Origin: Chlorogloeopsis sp. ULAP01
GTDB taxonomy: Bacteria; Cyanobacteriota; Cyanobacteriia; Cyanobacteriales; Nostocaceae
Direction: 5' to 3'
Assembly (NCBI RefSeq): GCF_030381805.1
Contig: NZ_JAUDRH010000012.1
Span: 62,001 to 126,000 of the forward strand
DNA length: 64,000 nucleotides
Shown here: positions 25,403 to 33,786 of the stretch, piece by piece
Numbering within the stretch: the stretch's first letter is position 1
Layout of the letters: every line of letters starts with the position of its first letter
Made by a program: the position numbers and the translations under genes
The notes under the pieces: generated by a model
Database searches by the model: none
What the model was told of the DNA's origin: nothing
Seen by the model: only the letters and a program-made list of their open reading frames with translations

Positions 25403-26215
25403 TTAGGGCATGAGTAACGTATCCCAGATATTTCTAGGTGATACTGAAAAGCAAAGCTGCTTTCTTGCTTGATTGAATTTGGCAAGGCTTCCCGTATTTT
25501 TGGTCTTTTTCCACCAGCTTGTCTGCAAGTAGGTGAGTAATAAAGCTTGAGTTTGTTTATCCTGCTTGCTTGTCCAATTACTTACCTCCAGGGCTGTTAT
25601 TATGTCTAGTGGAGGTACTTGCAGTTGGTCGAGTATGCTTTCAGGTATGGAATTTAACAGCTTGTGGAATGCGATCGCACGACCAGGGCTTACCGAACAA
25701 AGTTTGAGGATGTCTTGATGCAGGCTGATTTTATAGCTCTCCAAGATAGTTTTTACTTCATCAGGAAATAGTTGACTAAAAGGTACTATTTGACACCTAC
25801 TTTTGATAGTAGCTAGTATATTTTGAGGTTGGGATGTGATGAGGATAAATACACCCTTTCCTGGCTCTTCTAAAGTTTTGAGTAAGGCGTTGGCAGCGGC
25901 GGGTGTGATGCTATCGCACTCATGTAAAATTACAACTTTTCGCTCACCCTCGATTGGGGAAGTTGAAACGAAGGTGATGATTTCCCGTACCTTTTCTACA
26001 CCAATACTGGAATTATCTCCTTGGGGATGTATTTGCAGTAAGTCTGTGGATGCCGAGATATAGGAGGCAAACACAAGAGCAGTTTTAGTTTTACCTACTC
26101 CCTCGGTAGTACTAGTAAATAGGTAGGCTGGTGCAGTCTTACCGCTTGCGATCGCACTACTCAAAATAAGTTTTGCGGTATGCTGTCCGATAATTTCGGT
26201 GAATAAATTATTCAT
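25403..26215 (-). CDS. holB: DNA polymerase III delta' subunit-like clamp-loader protein
   Basis: 270 residues. AAA+ features: YLFTSTTEGVGKTKTALVFA (Walker A, Lys42), KVVILHECDSITPAAANALL (Walker B region), LLKTLEEPGKGVFILITS (sensor 1) and TIKSRCQIVPF (the SRC motif shared by delta' and gamma). It forms the clamp loader with delta (26212-27164) and gamma/tau (41831-43117). It starts inside the stop of the delta gene (ATGA overlap), so translation is coupled. Its TAA lies in the duplicated target of IS982, which left the gene intact. Chromosomal cyanobacterial holB genes exist separately; this is a plasmid copy. Confidence 0.85.
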   Translation of the reverse strand: MNNLFTEIIGQHTAKLILSSAIASGKTAPAYLFTSTTEGVGKTKTALVFASYISASTDLLQIHPQGDNSSIGVEKVREIITFVSTSPIEGERKVVILHECDSITPAAANALLKTLEEPGKGVFILITSQPQNILATIKSRCQIVPFSQLFPDEVKTILESYKISLHQDILKLCSVSPGRAIAFHKLLNSIPESILDQLQVPPLDIITALEVSNWTSKQDKQTQALLLTYLQTSWWKKTKNTGSLAKFNQARKQLCFSVSPRNIWDTLLMP

Positions 26216-27164
26216 AAATTGCAGATTTTGATGATGCTAGGAGTAAAGTTGTCAATTCCAGTTTTGAGTTCGCCCTCAACTTGAATAAGTGCTACTAGGC
26301 TTTGTTTAAGTTTGGCGGTACTTACGGTTTCAACTTCCTTCTTGAGGAAGTACAGCCTTTTGGGGTTGGTTAGTTCAGCAAGTGTTGAGATTTTGTTATC
26401 GGGCAGTTTTCCTTCTACCCCAGTTTTGGTAACAAGCCAGGTACGGAAATAAGTTATGAGAGTGGCGATGATTTTGAGAGGGTGTTCGTTGTTACCTACC
26501 AGGCGGTGGAGTATTTGCGCTGCTGCATCTGCTTTACCATTTTTGATGGCGTGGCCAAGTTCGGTACAGTTAGTATTGTTATTGCTAACTAGGGCTTGTA
26601 CATCTTCTAACTTTAGTTTTTCTCCTTGAGCGTAGATAGCAAGCTTGGCGAGTTCTCTATCAAGCCGTGCAGTATTGTTGCCAATTGCCTCTACAAGATA
26701 GCTTGTGGCAGTGGGAGTAAGTTCTAGGGAATAGGTTTTTACTGTTGTTTGAATTAGTTTTTCTATTCCTTGTTTATCCCAACTGGCGATCAGGGGAAAT
26801 TCTTCAACCTCTACGTACTGGAGTAGTATTTTAACGGCTTTACTTCTGCCATCTGGTTTGTTTTGTGAGGTAATTAAAAGTAGGTTTTGTTTGGGTACTT
26901 TGGAAAGATTTTCTTCGAGAGAGGAAATTACTTCATCCGAGCATTTATTGAATATTGTCCCGTCTGTAATATGGACAATCTTTCCTCCCTCCCCAAAGGA
27001 ATTGTCATTACCTCTGTTATTATCTGGGGTATTGCTGCCGTTTTACAATCAACTTGGATATAGTTGAATATCTCCCATTCTTGAGTAGTAACATCTTTGA
27101 TTAATTGTTCTACCCTTTTTGATATTGAATAGGTATCTTCCCCATAAATTAATCTTACTGGCAT
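26212..27164 (-). CDS. holA: DNA polymerase III delta subunit, split by a -1 frame change
   Basis: Two overlapping frames together make a full delta subunit of about 316 residues. The first frame starts PVRLIYGEDTYSISKRVEQ and reaches TIPLG. The second begins EGGKIVHITDG, then SEVPKQNLLLITS-like text with the family's KPDGR motif, ELTPTATSYLVEAIGNN and a C-terminal helical collar ending SIIKICNL. The switch falls at TTTGGGG (26991-26997), which reads T TTG GGG in the first frame, a slippery-heptamer pattern. Delta opens the sliding clamp. Options are programmed -1 shifting, a deleted T, or a sequencing error. I start at MPVRLIYG (27164); Met at 27227 is an unlikely extension. Confidence 0.75.
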
Positions 27165-27227
27165 GGGCAATATACATGTGAATTTCGTTATGGAGATTGC
27201 GTTAGCCAGTAAGTAGTGATAAATCAT

Positions 27228-27816
27228 TTATCTTGGTTTTAAATTTCAAGTAAAAAATAGAAGCAGCCAAATTGTTTAAATGTACTTATTTATACTCCAT
27301 GATTAAAGTATCTCGATTATATCTTTCTTCCTTCTGCCTTCTGCCCTCTGCCTTTCCCCAACCTAGATCACCAAAAGTTGCCAAGAACCGCTAGTTCAAA
27401 TCAGAACCGAAGAGATTTTACCTATCGACTAAGAAGCAGCAGAAACGGAAAATATACCTATCTTCAGAGTAAGGAAAAAATAAAGTTTTTGAGAAAATTG
27501 CCCGGCTGTACAGCCCAAAAATTGGATAAACGGTTAGTGCCGTTCTTTCGTTGTTGATGCTGACTGTGATGAAGCGTCTGGAGAAGAATTAGCCTTTATT
27601 AGCAAGCTCTATCAGAAGATAGTGGAGACTCATTCGCATCCCGATCACGATAGAGAAGTTCCAGTGACGCTTAGATGTCATTGGAGCAGGAAGAACAAAA
27701 TCAACACCTGTTAGCGATCGCCACCGCACTACGCCAACAAAAACTGACGATTATCGCTCAAGGGCTACTTAGGAGGTTTTATTTTAGCCCGCACAAAGCG
27801 CGATTTCACCGAGTGG
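27228..27816. other. Non-coding debris with a heptamer repeat
   Basis: Contains a CTTCTGC-type heptanucleotide repeat (27331-27358) common in cyanobacteria. Between 27480 and 27780 are startless, frame-broken protein-like pieces (LYQKIVETHSHPDHDRE; LAIATALRQQKLTIIAQG) that I cannot assign. No intact gene. Confidence 0.4.
27331..27358. repeat. Heptanucleotide tandem repeat (cyanobacterial STRR type)
   Basis: CTTCTGC, CTTCTGC, CCTCTGC and CTTTCCC follow one another, two perfect and two decayed units of a 7-bp repeat class typical of filamentous cyanobacteria. Confidence 0.6.
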
Positions 27817-28284
27817 GTGATTCATCGCCTTGAAGTTCAGCCGGATGACAAAGTGCTAGAAGTTGGATTCGGGCCAGGAGTGGGCATTGAGATTCTGGCG
27901 GCTGCGGTGTCAACCGGGTATGTGGCAGGTGCTGACTATTCAAAAGAAATGGTTGAGCAAGCCAGAGCGCGGAATGCGAAAGCGAGTGAGACAGGCTTAG
28001 TCCAACTTGAGTATGGCTCGGTTGAAAAGCTGCCGTTTGCAGATGACAAATTTGATAAAGCCTTGGCGATCGACTCCATGCAAGTTTGGCCAGATGCAAT
28101 GGCTGGGCTGCACTCAATGCGACGGGTGATCAAGGTCGGTGGCAAGATTGCGCTTGGGTTTACTCCTCATTCCGGGCAATCGAGTACTGGATTGACCGAG
28201 ATGCTCACGACGGCTGGCTTTACTGAGGCACATTTGGTAGAAACAGAGGGGTTTCTGTGTGCTGGCGACCAAATAATCAGCTGA
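27817..28284 (+). pseudogene. SAM-dependent methyltransferase, N-terminally truncated
   Basis: 155 residues from a GTG: DKVLEVGFGPGVGIEILAAA (motif I), YVAGADYSKEMVEQARARN (acidic loop), LPFADDKFDKALAIDSMQVW (motif IV region) and RRVIKVGGKIALGFTP; this is a class I, type-11-like enzyme acting on a small molecule. Relatives carry 30-60 more residues before motif I, and the frame upstream (RTKRDFTEW) runs into debris, so I regard it as a truncated gene that may still be translated. Confidence 0.65.
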
Positions 28285-28328
28285 TAAACGTAAAACTGGC
28301 ACACAATAATCCCAGGAGGCAATAAGAT

Positions 28329-28368
28329 TTGTTCTAGTTAGATTTATTAAAAATAATAGCTAGAACAA
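28329..28368. promoter_or_regulatory. Inverted repeat TTGTTCTAG/CTAGAACAA
   Basis: Perfect 9-bp arms at 28329-28337 and 28360-28368, followed by AGGAG. It is similar to the pair at 10970-11005 and lies in the gap beyond the parE stop and the methyltransferase fragment. Confidence 0.3.
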
Positions 28369-28460
28369 AGGAGTAACCCATCAAATCCATTCAGCTACGT
28401 TAGAACTACCTGGACAGCGATCGTATTTCCCTTATGCCTCATAGCGCAGTCAATATCTAT

Positions 28461-28757
28461 CTATTGGTGGAAGATGGCTTTGAGATTACGCGCCCCGTGT
28501 AGGATTCTCAAAATTTCGACTGTTTCATTGATGATGCGATAGAAAATCAGGTACTTGCCTTCAATAAGACAAAAGACACCTAGTGCTAAATCATCACGTC
28601 TGACACCAACTCTTGGGCTATCAGCGAGAAGCTGGCACTTTTTATCTATTTTTTCTAACAAGCGGTCAGCCGCATCGATGTTATTTTGGGCAATGTAAAG
28701 CCATATTTCCAACAGGTCTTCGTCTGCAAGACGAGTACGGACAACTAAAAAAGCCAT
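28461..28757 (-). CDS. parE: ParE/RelE-superfamily toxin
   Basis: 98 residues with the ParE pattern: ADEDLLEIWLYIAQNN, AADRLLEKIDKKCQLLADSPRVG, GVFCLIEGKYLIFYRI and VEILRILHGARNL. ParE toxins poison DNA gyrase; related RelE toxins cut mRNA. The antitoxin ends 5 bp upstream. Together they form a plasmid-addiction module that would kill daughters losing the plasmid. No inactivating change is seen. Confidence 0.88.
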   Translation of the reverse strand: MAFLVVRTRLADEDLLEIWLYIAQNNIDAADRLLEKIDKKCQLLADSPRVGVRRDDLALGVFCLIEGKYLIFYRIINETVEILRILHGARNLKAIFHQ

Positions 28758-28762
28758 CAGGT

Positions 28763-29005
28763 TTAATGTTTCTGGTTGTTCAGCCTGCGCCGTCCTTCTG
28801 CTTTCAAGTCTTCAAGGGACATTGAGGAAAAAACTTTTCGATCCGCCTCATCAATGCCTCGGCCAATTTCTTCTTTCAAAGAATCGGTATGTTCTTTCCA
28901 CAGCTGCAAGGCGGCACAGATGACATCATCGGCAGAGGCATAGACGCCACTAGCCACATTGGTTCTTACCAATTCTTCCAGTTCCGAGGGCAAGGAAATT
29001 TGCAT
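28763..29005 (-). CDS. parD: ParD-like antitoxin
   Basis: 80 residues. The N-terminus QISLPSELEELVRTNVASG, then YASADDVICAALQLWKE, is the ribbon-helix-helix DNA-binding domain of ParD antitoxins. The C-terminal helix (SLEDLKAEGRRRLNNQKH) would wrap the toxin. It comes first in the operon and probably represses it. No inverted repeat is obvious in the upstream leader. Confidence 0.85.
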   Translation of the reverse strand: MQISLPSELEELVRTNVASGVYASADDVICAALQLWKEHTDSLKEEIGRGIDEADRKVFSSMSLEDLKAEGRRRLNNQKH

Positions 29006-29277
29006 AAGCCTGCATTGTTTTCATTTGGGAATATAAGCTATTGTTACTGAAAAGTCCCATTAACAACAACTTTTTTCACCCCGTGTCTGCAAGTACAATA
29101 CTTACAAGCGCTTGTACGCATCCCAAAAAGTCTTATGACGTCCGTTTGCCCGTTTCCCTGCCTCTACAGTAACAGACCACCTGCGTTGTTTTTTGTTGAG
29201 TAGTGATAATTTTATCTTAAATCGCTAGAAGACCTCAAGTGAAGCTTAATCGGAACTTGAGGATAAATAGCCGTCAG

Positions 29278-29417
29278 AAACGAGACACCCTTTGAGCGAA
29301 ATCGAGCCAAGCGAGATAAACGCAAAGGGTAGTTGAGTTTTTGACAAAAACGAGACACCCTTTGAGCGAAATCGAGCCAAGCGAGATAAACGCAAAGGGT
29401 AGTTGAGTTTTTGACAA
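29278..29417. repeat. 70-bp direct repeat, two identical copies upstream of tnpB
   Basis: Units at 29278-29347 and 29348-29417 start AAACGAGACACCCTTTGAGC and each contains an inverted pair ACCCTTTG/CAAAGGGT that can fold into a hairpin. The second copy ends 39 bp before the tnpB start. It may be the subterminal hairpin of the element's left end, duplicated in tandem. Confidence 0.8.
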
Positions 29418-29456
29418 ATTCCTGGTACTCTAACTAATAGTAACCATGCCAAAAAA

Positions 29457-30680
29457 ATGATAGTCTACGAAGCAAAAGCAGAAGCGACAATAGAGCAGTT
29501 ACTCAAAGTCAATAAAGCTTTGAGGACTGCTCTTTTTGTTAGAAATTCTTGCTTGCGTTTTTGGATGGATGGTCATGCAAAAAATGGTTACGATTTGAAT
29601 AAATATACAAAAGTTTTGTCAGACAACCCTGCTTTTCCTTGGGTATCAAAACTCAACTCATCGGCAAGACAGGCAATGGCAGAACGTGCCTGGGCAGCAA
29701 TCTCTAGGTTTTTTGAGAATTGTAAAAACAAAGTTCCTTTTAAAAAGGGTTTTCCCAGATTTCGTAAACTCCAAACCAGAGCATCTGTTGAATATAAACA
29801 AAGTGGTTGGTCACTTTCACAGTGTCGTCAATACATCACATTCACAGATAAGTTTGGGATTGGAACGATGAAACTAAGGGGAACTCGTGACTTAAATTAC
29901 TATCAGTTAAAACAGATAAAACGGGTCAGGATAGTGCGTCGTGTGGACGGTATATATGTCCAATTCTGTATCGACCATGAAAGAAAAGAGCAGTTAGAAC
30001 CAACAGGTAAATCTCTAGCTCTTGACTTAGGGCTGACTCATTTCTACACAGATAGTGATGGCAATAAAGTAAAAAACCCCAGGTTGCTTCGCAAGTCCGA
30101 AAAAACATTAAAAAAGGCACAACGAAGATTATCTCGTTGTGCCAAAGGTTCTAAAAATCGTGCCAAGGCACGAATTAGATTAGGCAAAAAACACCTGAAA
30201 TTACAACGCCAGCGTAAAGATTGGTGCGTCAAATTGGCCCTATGCGTAATAATGTCTGCCGACATTGTGGCGTATGAAGATTTACAGGTGAGAAATATGG
30301 TGAGAAATCACAAACTAGCCAAGAGTATTTCAGATGCTGGCTGGAGCATTTTCACTCAATGGTTAGAGTATTTTGGCAAGGTGTATGGGCGAGTTGTAGT
30401 TGCAGTGCCACCAGCGTACACGACTATTGATTGCTCTAATTGTGGGCAACAAGTTCACAAAACACTCACTACCAGGACACATCACTGTCCACATTGCTCC
30501 TACACCGCTTGCCGAGATTGGAATGCTAGCCGCAACATCCTTAACAAAGGATTAGAACTTTTCAGAAATACCGATGGGCAGTCGGGAATTTACTACGCCT
30601 CTGGAGAGTCCGATCTCTGCTTGTACAAGGCGACTTCTACAAGTAAATCGTCTCGCAGAAAGAGGAAAATCCAACAGTGA
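29457..30680 (+). CDS. tnpB: TnpB (IS200/IS605-type RNA-guided nuclease)
   Basis: 407 residues, complete. RuvC-like residues: Asp190 in LALDLGLTHF, Glu274 in VAYEDLQVRNM, Asp354 in CRDWNASRNI. The zinc finger has Cys326, Cys329, Cys344 and Cys347. The N-terminal wedge/REC part begins EAKAEATIEQLLKVNKALRT. TnpB cuts DNA under the guidance of an RNA made from the element's right end, and keeps the transposon from being lost. No tnpA lies beside it, so it depends on another transposase. The right-end RNA scaffold candidate is at 30670-30729. Confidence 0.92.
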   Translation: MIVYEAKAEATIEQLLKVNKALRTALFVRNSCLRFWMDGHAKNGYDLNKYTKVLSDNPAFPWVSKLNSSARQAMAERAWAAISRFFENCKNKVPFKKGFPRFRKLQTRASVEYKQSGWSLSQCRQYITFTDKFGIGTMKLRGTRDLNYYQLKQIKRVRIVRRVDGIYVQFCIDHERKEQLEPTGKSLALDLGLTHFYTDSDGNKVKNPRLLRKSEKTLKKAQRRLSRCAKGSKNRAKARIRLGKKHLKLQRQRKDWCVKLALCVIMSADIVAYEDLQVRNMVRNHKLAKSISDAGWSIFTQWLEYFGKVYGRVVVAVPPAYTTIDCSNCGQQVHKTLTTRTHHCPHCSYTACRDWNASRNILNKGLELFRNTDGQSGIYYASGESDLCLYKATSTSKSSRRKRKIQQ

Positions 30681-30729
30681 TGTTGGAATCCCCGCACAAA
30701 ACACAGCTTTAGTGCGGGGTGGATGTCAA
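30670..30729 (+). ncRNA. Predicted omega (re)RNA 3' scaffold of the first TnpB
   Basis: Two hairpins follow one another at the end of tnpB, TCCAACA/TGTTGGA (30670-30687) and CCCCGCAC/GTGCGGGG (30690-30719), then GGATGTCAA. The second TnpB copy has the same closing sequence after a similar hairpin. The guide would be read from the DNA just past 30729. The boundary is inferred from the shared end, not mapped. Confidence 0.55.
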
Positions 30730-30736
30730 AACCATC

Positions 30737-32551
30737 TTAAAACAAAGTTAATTGTTTGTAACTGCTTACTATTTGAGGATTTGCTATTTGCAAAATTTCT
30801 TCTCTTTTTCGGGCAACCAATTGGAGATAGTAGTGGGATGAATACTTCTTATGACTGTTTATATTGGTTACTCCCTGGATACTGTAGTAGTAAGTTACGA
30901 CATCTCCAGTTTTTCCTAGTTTGAGAAGTTCCTTTTCGCCTTCTTTAATTTTGCGGGTGATGCATAACTTTTCTTTGGGGTATTCCCTTGATAAAATCTG
31001 AGAACAGATGTGTGCGTAATATTCCTCTGCTGCTGATGTATTTTGAATTAGATAGGTTAAGTACTGAATAGAAAATTCTTTTTCTAATTGCGAGCGATCG
31101 CGGCTGCGCCAGTTACCTTTAGTAATGATTTTTCCGTCCGCAAGCCATAGAAGGTAGTTTTTGGTTCCCCTTTCTGGGATAAACATGGCATCGGCAATAA
31201 ATTTTAGCTTGACGGTTATCCCTTGGGGTAGTTGACACTGAAGTGTAGTGTATACTTCCTCTGGGTTGGGGTGCGTGAAGAACACACTATCAGTATCAAC
31301 TTCTATGGATGTTGCACTAGCTTTATTGATTACTTCGATCATGAATTGTAATGTGCGCCGACCGTAGGCTGTTACAAGGGCGGCTGCTTCCATATCATTG
31401 AAGGGTAGTTCCGAAGTGCCGAAGAACCCAAACTGAGAATTAGCTAGGACTTTGGTGGATTCTTTTTTTTCCTTAGCAACGATATCTCCAGTACTGGCGA
31501 GTTTTTCCAACCTCGACTTCTCGGTTACTAAATATTGCAGGATGTTCAATCCGACTCGGTTCGTATCTTTATGAGAGACAATCCCCTTTGACAATATAGT
31601 ACTGGGATACATGGAACTAATATCAATGTACCCTACCCTTCTATACAATCCTGGTACAGAGTGAGCTATCCCCCCTTGAAATTTATACTTGCGGTCTGGT
31701 TTAGGCTTGTAACCAGGATAGTGATGCTCGAAAATTCTTTCCCATTTGGTACCGTTACCAGCGAGGGCTAGTTGCTGGAGGTTCATTCCCGGTACTACCA
31801 GTGCTTCGTAATAGTACGAGGGTACGAGCATATTGGCAATGAGTCGGGTATCTTCTAAGTCGTAGGTCAGATACTCCCTGATTTTTTCCCATCCCCTGCT
31901 ACCAGAACCAGCTTTCCAGCAAACCTTGATTTCTTCATAAGGAAGAACTAATCGAGTTTGCGAACGCAATCCCATTTCCAAAACAGCTTGTTTGAGCGAT
32001 CGCCCGTTGGTAAGTTTTTTGGCGATAAAATCCCACCTAAGAACGCAGATATAAATGTCTACGTGTTGGCAGTTGCGGATGAATATTTCCCGAATTTTTA
32101 GCGGTTCGCCGTGTACTTGAGCAGTTCGGATAGTGCGGGTCTTAGATGCGACTTTAAAGGGGTGAGCAATGCCGTGTAACTTGCAGCGAGTGATGATAAA
32201 TGGTAAGTCAAATTGCATCCCGTTGTAGGTAAAAATTACTTCTGGATTTTTCTTTTCCAAATGATTGAGAAATTCCGTGATTATTTTCGCTTCTGAGATA
32301 TCTATAAAAACAGTGGAACACCCTATTTCATCCATACATCCGATGGCGTAAATGCGATTCTCAACTGGGTCTATTCCTGCGGTTTCGATATCAACAAATA
32401 GTTGCGAAAGTTCCTGGTATCGCTTTAAGTGTACTTGGGGTTGCCAGGGTTTTATTGGAGTGGGGTCTTTCCAATATATGTCTAGCTTGCTTTCATCTAC
32501 AACAATTATACCTTTAGACTTTTTAACAAAATCTCTGTGATTGTAACTCAT
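30737..32551 (-). CDS. Family-B DNA polymerase with 3'-5' exonuclease and clamp-binding tail
   Basis: 604 residues. Exonuclease motifs: LFVDIETAG (Asp54, Glu56), YNGMQFDLPF (Asp115) and YDLED (Tyr230, Asp234). Polymerase motifs: A as YIDISSMYPSTIL (Asp310), B as KVLANSQFGFFG (from Lys367), C as EVDTDSVFF (Asp419, Asp421). All catalytic acids are present, so it should be an active proofreading polymerase, shorter than most PolB enzymes (fewer insertions in palm and fingers). The last residues are YKQLTLF, a beta-clamp-binding peptide. With plasmid clamp and loader genes nearby and no DnaE, it is the likely plasmid replicase or repair polymerase. Confidence 0.9.
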   Translation of the reverse strand: MSYNHRDFVKKSKGIIVVDESKLDIYWKDPTPIKPWQPQVHLKRYQELSQLFVDIETAGIDPVENRIYAIGCMDEIGCSTVFIDISEAKIITEFLNHLEKKNPEVIFTYNGMQFDLPFIITRCKLHGIAHPFKVASKTRTIRTAQVHGEPLKIREIFIRNCQHVDIYICVLRWDFIAKKLTNGRSLKQAVLEMGLRSQTRLVLPYEEIKVCWKAGSGSRGWEKIREYLTYDLEDTRLIANMLVPSYYYEALVVPGMNLQQLALAGNGTKWERIFEHHYPGYKPKPDRKYKFQGGIAHSVPGLYRRVGYIDISSMYPSTILSKGIVSHKDTNRVGLNILQYLVTEKSRLEKLASTGDIVAKEKKESTKVLANSQFGFFGTSELPFNDMEAAALVTAYGRRTLQFMIEVINKASATSIEVDTDSVFFTHPNPEEVYTTLQCQLPQGITVKLKFIADAMFIPERGTKNYLLWLADGKIITKGNWRSRDRSQLEKEFSIQYLTYLIQNTSAAEEYYAHICSQILSREYPKEKLCITRKIKEGEKELLKLGKTGDVVTYYYSIQGVTNINSHKKYSSHYYLQLVARKREEILQIANPQIVSSYKQLTLF

Positions 32552-32744
32552 GAATTAGAGATTTTTCCAATTGTATGTATTGGTGGTAATTAATAATTTC
32601 TTGCCTCAATAGCGTATGCTTATGTAGTGGTTTAATTATTTGACTTTTTTACAAAATATTTACAAGCCTTTTACCAAATAAAAACCTAATTATTTATCTA
32701 GTATATATACTTATACTAATAGTTCAATTTTGCTATAGTTAGTT

Positions 32745-33395
32745 ATGTTATTTAAGAGATTTTTAATATTTTCTATCCTAATTTATCTAGTAGGCTGTTC
32801 TCCTAAATCTTCTGATAATACCGCACACTTGAATTTACCAAAACCTGTGGAATATTTAGCTTCCGTATCTCCCGCACCTGCTTCTCAATCTGAAGTTTTG
32901 CCAGAGTTATCCGAAACCAAGAAATTACCTGCTGTAGATTCAGTTAATGATTTGATTGATAATTTCCACTTTGATGGAGATGGGGTGAAGGTACGACTTG
33001 TTGTTAAGGACGATAAAGGTTGTTTTGTTTGGATAAAACCTTCTACTCCTGATGCAACTGGTGAATTGGTGATGGAGGGTTTGAAACGTGAGAAATTGGG
33101 TTTATGGAAAGGGAATAATACCCAAAGATTATTGACTCAATCTGCTCCTAATCAATTGGATGTCTACTCTCCACATGAGGAATTGCAAGCTAGCTATACT
33201 AATCCCTCCATTACAAAAGATTTATTGAAAGCACCAGGTGATTATAAGGAACGCACTGCTGGTTTTGACGTTCTACTGCGACGTGATTTGAGTAAGTCTA
33301 AAGTAGCACGTACTATATATACTAATCAGTGCGCCCAGTTTACTAATTTTTACTATCGTGAAGAGTTATCACCTTTGATAAGTGAGGAAAGATGA
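32745..33395 (+). CDS. Putative lipoprotein
   Basis: 216 residues. The N-terminus MLFKRFLIFSILIYLVGCS is a lipoprotein signal (lipobox LVGC, Cys18). The mature part starts with a Ser/Pro-rich linker and then a compact domain (VKVRLVVKDDKGCFVWIKP; KEKLGLW-like segments). No family recognised. It could be an envelope protein connected with conjugation, but no conjugation gene is next to it. Confidence 0.65.
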   Translation: MLFKRFLIFSILIYLVGCSPKSSDNTAHLNLPKPVEYLASVSPAPASQSEVLPELSETKKLPAVDSVNDLIDNFHFDGDGVKVRLVVKDDKGCFVWIKPSTPDATGELVMEGLKREKLGLWKGNNTQRLLTQSAPNQLDVYSPHEELQASYTNPSITKDLLKAPGDYKERTAGFDVLLRRDLSKSKVARTIYTNQCAQFTNFYYREELSPLISEER

Positions 33396-33397
33396 GA

Positions 33398-33712
33398 GGG
33401 AGACAAAGCAGAATATTGCAGCTTACACAGAGATATTAGCAGATTTGAAGTTTGAGAAAGACTTAATTTGTCAATTTTTGGCGAGGATGATATGCAAGAG
33501 TCAGTAATTTATCAAGATATATTGCAGAAGGGACAACAACAAAGAGCTTTTTCATTTTGTATGTCCTTAGTTAATGAACGCTTTGGTGAAATTGATTCAT
33601 CAATCGTCGCACAAGTTAAAGTTTTAAATAAAGAACAGCTAGAAGTTCTGGTCGAGCGCTTTTTAAAATGTCAACAATTGCTGATTTAGTTGCTTGGCTT
33701 AACCAACAGTAA
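33398..33712 (+). pseudogene. Rpn/PD-(D/E)XK transposase-nuclease family remnant, two frameshifts
   Basis: Three frames together give the C-terminus of an Rpn-type protein (DUF4351 type): NIAAYTEILADLKFEKDL, then MQESVIYQDILQKGQQQ and LNKEQLEVLVERFLK, then STIADLVAWLNQQ. The nuclease domain is missing. Two single-base shifts separate the pieces. It is debris immediately downstream of the lipoprotein gene. Confidence 0.6.
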
Positions 33713-33786
33713 AGAAGTTAAGATTTTTATAAAAGTACTAAGTCAGAGATGAAAACTTCGACTTTTTATTTCCTATTTAATAACTA

